NCBI RefSeq assembly: GCF_037126245.1
Contig: NZ_CP136925.1
Coordinates: forward strand, 1,418,001 to 1,482,000
Source: Mangrovimonas cancribranchiae
GTDB lineage: Bacteria > Bacteroidota > Bacteroidia > Flavobacteriales > Flavobacteriaceae
DNA length: 64,000 nucleotides
Direction of reading: 5' to 3'
How positions within the stretch are numbered: the first letter of the stretch is position 1; every line of letters starts with the position of its first letter. Shown here piece after piece: positions 16,975-25,974 of the stretch. The translations under genes were made by a program, and so were the position numbers. Below the pieces are notes generated by a model that had not been told where the DNA came from, made no database searches, and was given only the letters and a program-made list of their open reading frames with translations.

Positions 16975-17004
16975 AAAAACGCCACTAATTTAGCGGCGTT
17001 TTTT
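16975..17004 (-). terminator. Terminator of the DUF2853 gene
   Basis: The stem AAAAACGCC / GGCGTTTTT with an 11-nt loop lies between the DUF2853 stop (17031) and the next gene start (16950). A-runs and T-runs on either side would let it work on both strands. Confidence 0.8.
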
Positions 17005-17030
17005 TTAAATATATTTTGATAATCTGTTTA

Positions 17031-17369
17031 CTAATAAACAGATTCTTTATTAAAATGCTTCGTTAATAAGTAATATACAACCGCTCTGTATTTGTTACGG
17101 TTAGACTTACCGTATTGCTCCATAACTTTTGCAATGGCTTCGTCTAGTGCTGGACTATCGCTTAACCCTAATTTTTTAATTAAAAAGTTGTTTTTAACAG
17201 TCGCTAATTCAGAATCATCAGAACCAGATACTGTTTCGGCATCTGCATTGTAAATAGATGGTCCTAAACCAACAGTTACTTTGGTTAGTAAATCCATATC
17301 TGGAGTTTCACCAACTTTATTTTTTAAATTGTCTGCATACTTTGCAATTAATTCGTCTCTTTTACTCAT
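17031..17369 (-). CDS. DUF2853 family protein
   Basis: A 112-residue small helical protein with the family pattern: MSKRDELIAKYADNLKNKVG, then DMDLLTKVTVGLGPSIYNAD and a C-terminal KYRAVVYYLLTKHF. It is cytoplasmic with no known function. It sits alone with its own terminator, 88 bp downstream of menD on the same strand. Confidence 0.85.
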   Translation of the reverse strand: MSKRDELIAKYADNLKNKVGETPDMDLLTKVTVGLGPSIYNADAETVSGSDDSELATVKNNFLIKKLGLSDSPALDEAIAKVMEQYGKSNRNKYRAVVYYLLTKHFNKESVY

Positions 17370-17456
17370 TTTTATCTTTTTTAGTTAAAAATTTAAATCT
17401 CTTAAAGGTAACTATTTTGTAAGACACATAAAAATTTAAAAAGTCACATTTAACGT

Positions 17457-19217
17457 TTATTTAATGAACTTAAAATAGTTAAGAAGCACCTCATCGTTAA
17501 TCGTTCTTGGTGTAAAGACTTCTAATAATTTGGGCTGATTTGATGTGTTGAAAAAGTTGTTTAAGCTTTCCTCTAGCTCGCCTAAGTTTTCAGCAGTATT
17601 ATATTCAAAACCATACATTTCACATAAGTGTTTCGCTGTTAATTCATGTTTAGTTTCAAAAAACCGGTCAAAATTAGAGGTGTTTTTATGCCCTGGAAGA
17701 ATTCTAAAAATTCCACCTCCGCTATTATTAATTAAAATAACTCTAAAGTTTTCAGGAATATAATTATTCCACAAGGCATTACTATCGTAAAAAAAGCTTA
17801 AATCGCCTGTAATAAATATAGTTTGTTTTGTTGTTGACGACCCAAAACCTACTGCGGTACTCATACTACCATCTATTCCGCTAGTTCCTCTATTACAATG
17901 AACTTCGATGGTTTTGTTTACATCAAATAATTGCGAATAACGAATAGTAGAACTATTACTTAATTGCATTACCGAATGATCTGGCAACGCTTGAAACACC
18001 TTATTATACACAGAAAAATCGCTGTAAGGAACTTGTTCTAAATAACTGTTATGTTTTTGTTTTCGATGTTTTTTAACCGCTTTCCAAGTTGTTTTATAAT
18101 CACTTTTTCTATGATGTGTTAACTTTGGAATAAAGGTACTGAAAAAGCTATTTGGTGACATTTTTATATGTTTATCCAAACAGAAAAACGTGTCGTTGGC
18201 TGCAACAGTATCTATATGCCAATGGTGTTTGGGTTGATGTTTTCGTAAAAAAGCTTTCACTTTTTTAGAAACAATTAAACCTCCAAATGTAACTAGTATA
18301 TCTGGTTGTAATTGTTCTAATTCGTCATCCATTAAAGGCCAGATTATTTTATCTATACTCGGGAAGAATGCTTTATGATGTAGGTTTGACGTTGTTTCGG
18401 TAAAAACTAATACGCTATCATCTTCAGCCAAATCATTCAACCATCTTTCGTCAATACTATCTTTCGGGTTTACACCAACTAAAACTAACTTTTTTGAAGC
18501 ATTGCTCCAATCATCAACAAGGTCTTTTAATTCTGTTGTATCTATTTTTTGAGGGATTTCCTGAGGAGCAATAACTTTTGGTGTTACTGTTGGTTCCTGT
18601 ACCATATCGTACAAAGGCTCCTCGAAAGGCACATTAATATGTACTGGACCATTTTTTACAATAGCTTTATTAATAGCTAAGTTAATGTCCTCTTCATTGG
18701 CTTCTTGAATTTCTTGTTTAAGCCCTAGAAAACGCTCTAATCGGTTTTCTATATTTTTTATAATGACAGGTTCATCGTCAGACTTGCGCTTTGGAGTATC
18801 TTCTAAATCTAGCTTTAAATTGGCCGAATATAAAATATGATTTTTATATACCTCTGGCTGATTAATAGTTTGCCCATCTCCTATGCCTATTAAATATTCT
18901 GGTCTATCGGCCGATAATACAACTAAAGGAATATGACTATAAAACGCTTCAGCTATGGCTGGATAGTAATTTAACAAGGCGCTTCCTGACGAACATACTA
19001 AGGCCACAGGATGTTTTATGTTTTGTGCAATTCCCATAGCAAAAAAAGCTGCAGAACGCTCATCTACAATACTGTAGCAAGTAAAAAAATCATCTTCTGT
19101 AAAACCAATTGTTAATGGAGCACTTCTGCTTCCTGGAGAAATTACAATATGCTTTATGTTTTTTACTTTACAAAGCTGAACAACAGTTTGTGCTAGTGGA
19201 ATTTTTGGGTAATTCAT
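17457..19217 (-). CDS. menD: MenD, SEPHCHC synthase of menaquinone synthesis
   Basis: 586 residues, a thiamine-diphosphate enzyme. It joins isochorismate and 2-oxoglutarate to give 2-succinyl-5-enolpyruvyl-6-hydroxy-3-cyclohexene-1-carboxylate. Visible features are the N-terminal HIVISPGSRSAPLTIGF and a serine-rich CSSGSALLNYYPAIAEAFYS. The ThDP/metal motif reads GDLSFFYDSNALWNN ... ILINNSGGGIF near residues 440-480. Length is as expected. The isochorismate synthase that supplies its substrate is encoded about 2.5 kb away on the same strand. Confidence 0.95.
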   Translation of the reverse strand: MNYPKIPLAQTVVQLCKVKNIKHIVISPGSRSAPLTIGFTEDDFFTCYSIVDERSAAFFAMGIAQNIKHPVALVCSSGSALLNYYPAIAEAFYSHIPLVVLSADRPEYLIGIGDGQTINQPEVYKNHILYSANLKLDLEDTPKRKSDDEPVIIKNIENRLERFLGLKQEIQEANEEDINLAINKAIVKNGPVHINVPFEEPLYDMVQEPTVTPKVIAPQEIPQKIDTTELKDLVDDWSNASKKLVLVGVNPKDSIDERWLNDLAEDDSVLVFTETTSNLHHKAFFPSIDKIIWPLMDDELEQLQPDILVTFGGLIVSKKVKAFLRKHQPKHHWHIDTVAANDTFFCLDKHIKMSPNSFFSTFIPKLTHHRKSDYKTTWKAVKKHRKQKHNSYLEQVPYSDFSVYNKVFQALPDHSVMQLSNSSTIRYSQLFDVNKTIEVHCNRGTSGIDGSMSTAVGFGSSTTKQTIFITGDLSFFYDSNALWNNYIPENFRVILINNSGGGIFRILPGHKNTSNFDRFFETKHELTAKHLCEMYGFEYNTAENLGELEESLNNFFNTSNQPKLLEVFTPRTINDEVLLNYFKFIK

Positions 19218-19300
19218 GTATTATTAAAATGGTATAGCAAAATTAAAGAATCTTAGTGGGTTATTGCGATAATCTGATAATAAACTTATCTACGAAAACA

Positions 19301-19328
19301 AAAAAGGAGTTGTAAAAACAACTCCTCT
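19301..19328 (-). terminator. Terminator of the SDR gene
   Basis: A perfect stem AGGAGTTGT / ACAACTCCT with a 4-nt loop (19305-19326) is followed on the minus strand by TTTTTGTTTT. It lies 25 bp after the stop of the SDR gene. Confidence 0.85.
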
Positions 19329-19350
19329 TTATTATTAATTTATAATATAT

Positions 19351-20139
19351 TTAAGCATTCCCATACATATTAGACTCTCCGCCATCTATAGCAATTACTT
19401 GACCATTAACATAGTTACAATCGTCACTTAACAAATAAGCTACTAAGCTTGCTACTTCTTCTGGTTTACCTAAACGTCTTGTAGGGTTCCTTTTAGAATA
19501 TTCTGCTTCAGCTGCTTTAGGATCATCAGGATTTACTTGTTTAAAAGCTTCTTCAACCATAGGAGTTAAAATTGCCCCTGGCGCAATAGCATTTGTGAAA
19601 ATACTATGCTTACCGTATTCAAGCGCGGCATTTTTTGTCATCCCAGCTACGGCATGTTTAGAAGCAACATAAGGCGTTTGATTTAAAACCCCACGAATAC
19701 CACCAACAGATGCCACATTAACAATACGACCACCATGTTCAACCATTTCTGGTAACACATAGCGTAATCCATAATAAACTCCCATTAAATTAATGTCGAT
19801 AACTTTTTTAAATACATCTAAATCGTAATCAACCATATCTGCTTGTCTACCTTCTATCCCTGCATTATTATAGAATCCATCTATTTTACCAAAGACTTCT
19901 TTAGCTTTGGCTACATATTTCTTAACGTTTTCTTCTTTAGATACATCAGCAGAAACGGCTTCAATATTAACCGAAGGGTAGTCTGTTTTGATTTCTTTAA
20001 TTGCAGCGTCTAATCCTTCCTTATTATAATCGACTAAAGTTAAATTAGCTTGTTTGGCTGCTAAATATTTTGCTGTAGCTAATCCAAGCCCCATTGCAGC
20101 TCCAGTGATAATTATTGATTTCTCTTTAAAAGATTTCAT
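19351..20139 (-). CDS. Short-chain dehydrogenase/reductase, classical SDR
   Basis: 262 residues. The cofactor motif is ITGAAMGLGLATAKYL (TGxxxGxG), followed by NNAGIEG. The catalytic set appears as NVASVGGIRG (Ser) and YVASKHAVAG (Tyr-x-x-x-Lys), and the family's C-terminal GQVIAIDGG is present. An acidic residue after the second strand (LVDYNKEG) suggests NAD(H) preference. Substrate unknown. It stands alone with a strong terminator. Confidence 0.9.
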   Translation of the reverse strand: MKSFKEKSIIITGAAMGLGLATAKYLAAKQANLTLVDYNKEGLDAAIKEIKTDYPSVNIEAVSADVSKEENVKKYVAKAKEVFGKIDGFYNNAGIEGRQADMVDYDLDVFKKVIDINLMGVYYGLRYVLPEMVEHGGRIVNVASVGGIRGVLNQTPYVASKHAVAGMTKNAALEYGKHSIFTNAIAPGAILTPMVEEAFKQVNPDDPKAAEAEYSKRNPTRRLGKPEEVASLVAYLLSDDCNYVNGQVIAIDGGESNMYGNA

Positions 20140-20281
20140 ATGTTATATTTTATATATTTATTTACTATAAATTTACGGATAAACTCTTTGAAAAGCATGA
20201 TATTAATTAGCTTTAACGTATTTTTAAATCTATATCTTCATAGATAAAATTTATCTTATTTTGATGATAATTTAACAAAGA

Positions 20282-21154
20282 TTAATTATCTAAAAATTCT
20301 GCTTCCAAGTATGTTGTTAGTGACAATAATTCACGCCCAAGAAGATCCTTTAATGTTGTTGTAGGCTGGTTAAATTCACCTGCAGCAATACCTTGACTAA
20401 ACCCTACTGTTACATCAATAGCTGGTTTTGGAACTCCAGCATCATTTAAGGTAGTAACAAAATCATCTTTTTTTGGACTTACATAAGTAACGTCTTTACC
20501 CGATAATTTTGTTAAAATTTGAGCAATATCTTCCATACCATATGATGCTTCGCCTCCAAATTCGTATTCCTTATTTTCATGACCTGTTGTTGATAAAATA
20601 ATTGCTGCACCTTCCGCCATATCTAATCTAGAAGCAAATGACACTTTACCAGCATTAGCAGGCAAGTAAATTGTTTGTTTTTCAATAACGTCCTCTCCAA
20701 TGAAAAGTGGCAACACTTCCATATACAAAGCATGTTTTAAAATAGTATAAGAAATTCCTGAGTTTTTTATAAGTTCTTCAGTATTTATATGAGATTCAGC
20801 TACAAACTGTATAACAGAATCTTTTTTATTGGTTTTACGTTGAAAGCTTGTGTACACAATGTGCTTTACACCTACTTCCTTAGCGGCTTTTATTACATTT
20901 TCATGCTGTTTCATTCTAGAAACAATATCACTTCCAGATACAAAGTATAGTTTGTCAATTCCTGAAAACGCTTTTACTAAAGACTCATAATCGTTATAAT
21001 CTCCTTGTCTAATTTGCACACCTTTTTTCTTAAACTTATTTACCTTACTTGTATCTCTAGACATAACTGCTATTTGAGACGCTTCTATTCTATATAAAAG
21101 CTCATTTGTTACGGCGTTTCCTAAGTTTCCGCTTGCTCCTGTAATTAAAATCAT
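20282..21154 (-). CDS. NmrA/QorB-type NAD(P)-binding oxidoreductase
   Basis: A 290-residue atypical SDR. The N-terminal dinucleotide motif is MILITGASGNLGNAV (GxxGxxG) and SRDTSKVNKFKKKG follows where NADPH specificity is set. The classical Tyr-x-x-x-Lys pair is absent, as in NmrA-like and quinone oxidoreductase 2 (QorB) proteins. It is divergent from an HxlR regulator with 143 bp between, a common pairing in which the regulator senses a quinone or electrophile and controls the reductase. Confidence 0.85.
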   Translation of the reverse strand: MILITGASGNLGNAVTNELLYRIEASQIAVMSRDTSKVNKFKKKGVQIRQGDYNDYESLVKAFSGIDKLYFVSGSDIVSRMKQHENVIKAAKEVGVKHIVYTSFQRKTNKKDSVIQFVAESHINTEELIKNSGISYTILKHALYMEVLPLFIGEDVIEKQTIYLPANAGKVSFASRLDMAEGAAIILSTTGHENKEYEFGGEASYGMEDIAQILTKLSGKDVTYVSPKKDDFVTTLNDAGVPKPAIDVTVGFSQGIAAGEFNQPTTTLKDLLGRELLSLTTYLEAEFLDN

Positions 21155-21297
21155 AATATTATTTTTAAGTTTATTTTATATATTTACTTACTTTTGGTAA
21201 GTCAAAGTTAAAAAGTAAGCTTCTTAAAAACAAGAACTTACGGTTTAATCAGCAACTAACTTAAATGTTAGTTTTACTGAAAAACAGATAGTTATAT

Positions 21298-21669
21298 ATG
21301 AAAAAATTAGACATAAATTTTAGCGAGCCTTTAAATTGCCCTGTAAGAAATGTTTTGGATAGAATTGGCGATAAATGGTCTTTATTAATCTTATTGGTAT
21401 TAGAGCAAGAAGATGTGTTACGTTTTAATGAAATACACCAATCTATTGGAGATATTTCACAAAAAATGCTTTCGGTATCACTAAAAAACTTAGAGGCTGA
21501 TGGATTGGTTAACAGAAAGGTTTATCCACAAATACCTCCAAAAGTTGAATATAAATTAACCGATTTAGGGAAAAGCTTAATTCCTTTTGTTAACGCGCTA
21601 TCAGATTGGTCTAAGCAACACATGGATACCATTTTAAAAAACAGAACTGCTTATAAAAAAAAGCTATAA
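21298..21669 (+). CDS. HxlR-family winged-helix regulator
   Basis: 123 residues with the HxlR pattern: a single Cys in NCPVRNVLDRIGDKWSLLIL, then FNEIHQSIGDISQKMLSVSL, and the wing with VEYKLTDLGKSL. Related proteins sense quinones or diamide through the N-terminal cysteine. Divergent to the NmrA-type reductase gene, which it probably controls. Its 3' end overlaps the convergent isochorismate synthase gene by 6 bp. Confidence 0.9.
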   Translation: MKKLDINFSEPLNCPVRNVLDRIGDKWSLLILLVLEQEDVLRFNEIHQSIGDISQKMLSVSLKNLEADGLVNRKVYPQIPPKVEYKLTDLGKSLIPFVNALSDWSKQHMDTILKNRTAYKKKL

Positions 21670-22782
21670 CACCTGTTTCATTGTTCCTGATTTATGGACT
21701 GTTTCTTCCCATTCCAATATTGGGTTTGAAGCTTCTGTAATACCGCCACCTACAAAAATATTAGCTTGGTCTCCTTCTATTTCCATACAACGAAGGTTTA
21801 CATACAAATCACTTATGTTTTTAATAGAACTATACGCATTATTCTCTACATTACGACGATTTCTATTTCTAGATTTAGCTTCTTTTAAATTAAGCTCTCC
21901 TAAAAACCCTGTATAATAGGTTCTTTTATAATTTTCATTATTGATTATAAAGCTTTTAGACACCTGTTTAGGTAAGCCACAAACAGCTGGTGTAGGATGC
22001 AACGCCTTTAAAACTGCTTGAAGATTTCCATTAAGAATAGCTGTAATTTTAGTTTGAAGATGCAAAAGTTTCCCCGCTTTTACTGTTTGCACATCTCCTA
22101 ATGCAATAGTATTAACAAAAGGTTGTAAACTATCAGCAATAAAATTGGTGACAAATTGTTGTTCTTCACGTTCTTTTTCTCCCCATTCTACATCTAATTT
22201 TCCAGAAAATTTTTGCGTTCCCGCCAAAGCCATTGTAGATAAACGATTGTTCTCAACTTTTAACAAGGTTTCCGGCGTGGCTCCTAACCACAACCCTACT
22301 TTTGGGTGACACCAACAATACACAAAAGCCGATGGGTAACTTTGTAATAGGTCGGTGAAAATTTGAATAACTGATTTAGAATGTAATGCTACAGTTTCCT
22401 TTCTAGACAACACCACTTTTTTAAATGCCCCAGATGTTATTGCCTTTACACCTGCTTCAACCAATTTTATATGATTAGTTTTATCTTCTTCTAATGTTAC
22501 GGCTGTTTTAGGTGTTTCGGTTTTATTATTTGATTGATGTAAATAATTGAATTCAGCTTGAAAATTATCAGAATCACTAAAAGGAATAAGAATAGTATCT
22601 TCTTTATCATTAAACGGTGCAAAAACAAACCCACTTTCCGAAAAATCTTCAACCTTAAATACCTTATCGTCTTGCTGTAACATTAATTTTACCAATGATT
22701 GATTGGGTTTTCTATACACTACAAAAGGTAAGCTACTATTATAATGTTCTAATGTTTTTACTATAAGGTCTTGAAACTCCAT
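21664..22782 (-). CDS. Isochorismate synthase (MenF/EntC family)
   Basis: 372 residues of the chorismate-binding family. Conserved segments include KKVVLSRKETVALH, a WLGATPETLLKVENNRLSTMALAG region, HPTPAVCGLPKQ and a final IFVGGGIT. It converts chorismate to isochorismate, the first committed step to menaquinone, in the cytoplasm. The start shares one base with the stop of the hotdog thioesterase gene, showing tight coupling. With menD on the same strand nearby, menaquinone rather than siderophore synthesis is the likely purpose. Confidence 0.88.
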   Translation of the reverse strand: MEFQDLIVKTLEHYNSSLPFVVYRKPNQSLVKLMLQQDDKVFKVEDFSESGFVFAPFNDKEDTILIPFSDSDNFQAEFNYLHQSNNKTETPKTAVTLEEDKTNHIKLVEAGVKAITSGAFKKVVLSRKETVALHSKSVIQIFTDLLQSYPSAFVYCWCHPKVGLWLGATPETLLKVENNRLSTMALAGTQKFSGKLDVEWGEKEREEQQFVTNFIADSLQPFVNTIALGDVQTVKAGKLLHLQTKITAILNGNLQAVLKALHPTPAVCGLPKQVSKSFIINNENYKRTYYTGFLGELNLKEAKSRNRNRRNVENNAYSSIKNISDLYVNLRCMEIEGDQANIFVGGGITEASNPILEWEETVHKSGTMKQVL

Positions 22783-23207
22783 TATTTTTTTCTAGGTAAA
22801 CTAATGGTTGATAAACGACATACAGAAACTAAATTATCTTGCTCATCGGTAATACGAATATCTAAAAGCTGCGTTGTTCTGCCTTTGTGCAAAAAAGTGG
22901 CTTTCGCATAAACGTAACCTTCCGTTACACTTTTTAAATGATTTGCCGTTATCTCAATGCCTCTTACAAATTTCTCTTCTATATTCGTAAAAATATGCGA
23001 TGCAAAACTTCCTACACTTTCTGCTAACGCTGCTGTTGCTCCGCCATGTAACACACCATCTGGCTGATAAACTCTAGAATTAACAGGCATTCTTGCAGTT
23101 AAAAAATCGTCACCAAAGTCAACCATTTCTATGTCTAGTGTTTCCATTAATGTGTTTTTGCTCGCCGCATTGGCTTGTGCTAAAACCGTTTCTTTTGTTA
23201 GTGGCAT
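22782..23207 (-). CDS. PaaI-type hotdog thioesterase, candidate DHNA-CoA hydrolase
   Basis: A 141-residue hotdog protein with the PaaI/MenI signature: RVYQPDGVLHGGATAALAES (HGG and the following Glu are the active-site region) and later ANHLKSVTEGYVYAKA. It lies between an SRPBCC gene (12 bp) and the isochorismate synthase gene (1-bp overlap). Menaquinone synthesis needs a thioesterase for 1,4-dihydroxy-2-naphthoyl-CoA, and this gene is well placed to encode it. The fold is seen; the substrate is inferred from context. Confidence 0.82.
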   Translation of the reverse strand: MPLTKETVLAQANAASKNTLMETLDIEMVDFGDDFLTARMPVNSRVYQPDGVLHGGATAALAESVGSFASHIFTNIEEKFVRGIEITANHLKSVTEGYVYAKATFLHKGRTTQLLDIRITDEQDNLVSVCRLSTISLPRKK

Positions 23208-23219
23208 TATTAATATTTT

Positions 23220-23666
23220 TTATGAATTATAATTTTCTTCAAGGTAGGATACTAAACTATCTTTAATAAAATAGTTCCATCCTTGTTCACAGCTTTCGCG
23301 TTTAAATTCTGGAATGGTATCATCAAAATCCTTAACTACTTTTGTAGTTACTGTTAATTGACTATTACCGTCGGCTTCTTTAAGCTTAAAAATAACAAAT
23401 GAGTCGCCTTCAAAGCCTTTATACTTCCAATTATAAACAATTTTTTCTTCCGGAAGAACCTCCTTTATTTCCCATAAATGCATAAAATCACGGCTTGGCG
23501 CCTTAACATTAAAGGCTGTTTTAAACCCAACTTCAGCTTTAAAATCTGGAATATTATGAAAAAACCATTCAACCATATGATTGTGATTTGTTATAGCTTT
23601 CCAAACTACTGCCTTAGGCAAGTGAAATGTTTGTATAACAATAACATTAGGCTGAGTTGTTTTCAT
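23220..23666 (-). CDS. SRPBCC (AHSA1-type) domain protein
   Basis: A 148-residue START/Bet v1-like helix-grip protein: TFHLPKAVVWKAITNHNHMV, then WFFHNIPDFKAEVGFK, EVLPEEKIVYNWKY and a C-terminal CEQGWNYFIKDSL. Such proteins bind hydrophobic ligands or act as stress co-chaperones. It is the first gene of a three-gene run with the thioesterase and isochorismate synthase genes; any link to menaquinone is not known. Confidence 0.85.
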   Translation of the reverse strand: MKTTQPNVIVIQTFHLPKAVVWKAITNHNHMVEWFFHNIPDFKAEVGFKTAFNVKAPSRDFMHLWEIKEVLPEEKIVYNWKYKGFEGDSFVIFKLKEADGNSQLTVTTKVVKDFDDTIPEFKRESCEQGWNYFIKDSLVSYLEENYNS

Positions 23667-23687
23667 TTAAAGGAATACTAGGTTTTA

Positions 23688-23719
23688 TTGGTGATGGTTT
23701 AACAAAAACCGTAATTTTG
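23688..23719 (+). promoter_or_regulatory. Promoter of the alpha/beta hydrolase gene
   Basis: TTG at 23688-23690, 21 bp, then TAATTTTG at 23712-23719. This is a complete match to the Bacteroidota TTG-N-TAnnTTTG promoter. Transcription would start near 23726, about 28 nt before the ATG at 23754. Confidence 0.65.
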
Positions 23720-23753
23720 GATTTTTGGTAAAAATACAAAACCTTACAGAATA

Positions 23754-24395
23754 ATGAATTCATTAGAAAAGGAAATCTCCTATACTACTACAAATACATA
23801 TGGTACATTAAACACCTTGACAGAGCAAACTAAAAACATTTGGTTTGTATGCCATGGTATGGGTTATTTAAGCCGATATTTTTTACGCTATTTTGATAGT
23901 TTAAATGCTGAAGAAAACTATATAATCGCACCACAAGCGCAAAGCAAATACTATCTCGCGCCAAAAATGAGGCATGTTGGTGCTAGTTGGTTAACCAAAG
24001 AAAATACCAAGAAAGAAACCGAAAACGTGATGCGTTATTTTGATGCCGTATTAAAGTCTGAAAATATTCCTACCGACAAGAACTTTATTATTTTAGGCTA
24101 TTCGCAAGGGGTTAGTGTTGCTATGCGCTACATGGCTAAAAGACAGATACAATGCTCGCAATTAATTCTTCACTCAGGCGGAATCCCAAAAGAACTTACT
24201 TCAAACGATTTTAGTTATTTAAACCAAAAAACTCAGGTTAAACTTGTTTATGGCACACAAGACGAATACTTAAATAGCGACCGAATTAGTGCAGAAACTA
24301 CAAAAGCCAAAAACCTATTTGGCTCTAGATTAAGCCTGCATCCTTTTGATGGGAAACATGAGGTTAATTCCAATTTAATCAAGTCTTTCATCTAA
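23754..24395 (+). CDS. Alpha/beta hydrolase, carboxylesterase-like
   Basis: A 213-residue cytoplasmic serine hydrolase related to the phospholipase/carboxylesterase family. The nucleophile elbow is LGYSQGVSV (G-x-S-x-G), an acidic partner is likely in VYGTQDEYL, and the catalytic histidine in DGKHEVNS. An oxyanion-type segment WFVCHGMGYLSRYF is near residue 30. It is monocistronic with a clear promoter. Natural substrate unknown. Confidence 0.85.
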   Translation: MNSLEKEISYTTTNTYGTLNTLTEQTKNIWFVCHGMGYLSRYFLRYFDSLNAEENYIIAPQAQSKYYLAPKMRHVGASWLTKENTKKETENVMRYFDAVLKSENIPTDKNFIILGYSQGVSVAMRYMAKRQIQCSQLILHSGGIPKELTSNDFSYLNQKTQVKLVYGTQDEYLNSDRISAETTKAKNLFGSRLSLHPFDGKHEVNSNLIKSFI

Positions 24396-24439
24396 TAATT
24401 CAAGACTTAAAAAACTTAGAAAAGCAAGTTAAAATCCTT

Positions 24440-24447
24440 AACTTTGT
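24440..24447 (+). promoter_or_regulatory. -7 promoter box of fumC
   Basis: TAACTTTG matches TAnnTTTG and lies 36 bp before the fumC ATG. No TTG was found at the right distance upstream. Confidence 0.45.
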
Positions 24448-24483
24448 TACCATTATTATTAATATTTATAACACACTATAAAA

Positions 24484-25881
24484 ATGACATACAGAATAGA
24501 AAAAGACACCATGGGTGAGGTTAAAGTGCCATCAGACAAACTCTGGGGTGCACAAACCGAACGTTCTAGAAACAACTTTAAAATTGGCGCTCCAGCCTCT
24601 ATGCCTTTAGAGGTTGTTTACGGCTTTGCTTACTTAAAAAAAGCAGCCGCTTACACTAACCATGAACTAGGTGTTTTAGATATTGAAAAAAGAGATTTAA
24701 TTGCGACTGTATGCGATGAAATTTTAGAAGGCAAACACGACAACCAATTTCCGCTTGTTATTTGGCAAACGGGCTCTGGAACACAAAGCAATATGAATGT
24801 AAACGAAGTTGTGGCTAATCGTGCGCACCAACTTGCTGGAAAAGTTATTGGCGAAGGTGAAAAAACCATTCAACCTAACGACGACGTTAACAAATCGCAA
24901 TCCTCTAACGATACCTTCCCAACAGGAATGCATATTGCTGCCTATAAAAAGATAATGGAAGTTACCATTCCTGGAATTATTCAACTTCGTAACACATTAC
25001 ATAAAAAGTCTATCGATTTTAAAGATGTCGTGAAAATAGGACGTACCCACCTTATGGATGCAACGCCATTAACATTAGGACAAGAATTTTCAGGTTATGT
25101 GTCGCAATTAGACCACGGATTAAAAGCTTTAGAAAATACGTTACCACATTTAGCCGAATTAGCTCTTGGAGGCACTGCCGTAGGAACAGGTTTAAACACG
25201 CCAGATGGCTATGCCAATCTAGTTGCAAAATATATCGCAGATTTTACCAACCTTCCATTTACATCAGCTGAAAATAAATTTGAAGCCCTTGCTGCTCATG
25301 ACGCTTTAGTAGAAACTCATGGTGCTTTAAAACAATTAGCGGTTTCTTTAAATAAGATTGCAAACGATATTAGATTAATGGCTTCAGGACCAAGATCTGG
25401 AATTGGCGAATTAATCATTCCGGCTAATGAACCAGGCAGCTCTATTATGCCAGGAAAAGTAAACCCAACACAATGCGAAGCATTAACTATGGTATGCGCT
25501 CAAGTTATGGGTAATGATGTTGCTGTAACTGTTGGTGGCACACAAGGGCATTACGAACTTAATGTCTTTAAACCTATGATGGCTGCCAATGTATTAGAAT
25601 CAGCAAGATTAATTGGCGATGCTTGTAAAAGCTTTGAAGAGCATTGCGCTAGCGGTATTGAGCCTAACCACGATACTATTAAGCAATTACTTAATAACTC
25701 ATTAATGCTTGTTACTGCTCTAAATACAAAAATTGGCTACTATAAAGCTGCTGAAATTGCGAATACAGCCCATAAAAACGGTACAACTTTACGCGAAGAA
25801 GCTATTAATTTAGGCTATGTTACAGCCGATGAATACGACGAATGGGTAAAACCAGAAGATATGGTGGGAAGTTTAAAATAA
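24484..25881 (+). CDS. fumC: Class II fumarate hydratase
   Basis: 465 residues, full length. It hydrates fumarate to malate in the TCA cycle and needs no iron-sulfur cluster. The family signature [16 protein letters not shown], which includes the mobile catalytic-serine loop, is intact. The earlier [14 protein letters not shown] and [20 protein letters not shown] segments form the composite active site of the homotetramer. It has its own -7 box and a strong terminator. Confidence 0.97.
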   Translation: MTYRIEKDTMGEVKVPSDKLWGAQTERSRNNFKIGAPASMPLEVVYGFAYLKKAAAYTNHELGVLDIEKRDLIATVCDEILEGKHDNQFPLVIWQTGSGTQSNMNVNEVVANRAHQLAGKVIGEGEKTIQPNDDVNKSQSSNDTFPTGMHIAAYKKIMEVTIPGIIQLRNTLHKKSIDFKDVVKIGRTHLMDATPLTLGQEFSGYVSQLDHGLKALENTLPHLAELALGGTAVGTGLNTPDGYANLVAKYIADFTNLPFTSAENKFEALAAHDALVETHGALKQLAVSLNKIANDIRLMASGPRSGIGELIIPANEPGSSIMPGKVNPTQCEALTMVCAQVMGNDVAVTVGGTQGHYELNVFKPMMAANVLESARLIGDACKSFEEHCASGIEPNHDTIKQLLNNSLMLVTALNTKIGYYKAAEIANTAHKNGTTLREEAINLGYVTADEYDEWVKPEDMVGSLK

Positions 25882-25903
25882 AATTATTTTAAAACCCAAG
25901 AAA

Positions 25904-25935
25904 AACGTCAACTCTTAAGTTGACGTTTTTTTATT
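25904..25935 (+). terminator. Terminator of fumC
   Basis: A perfect stem AACGTCAACT / AGTTGACGTT with a short loop is followed by TTTTTTATTTT, 22 bp after the fumC stop codon. Confidence 0.92.
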
Positions 25936-25974
25936 TTCAAAAAAATAACCAACTTTGAAAAAAACCAACTAACA

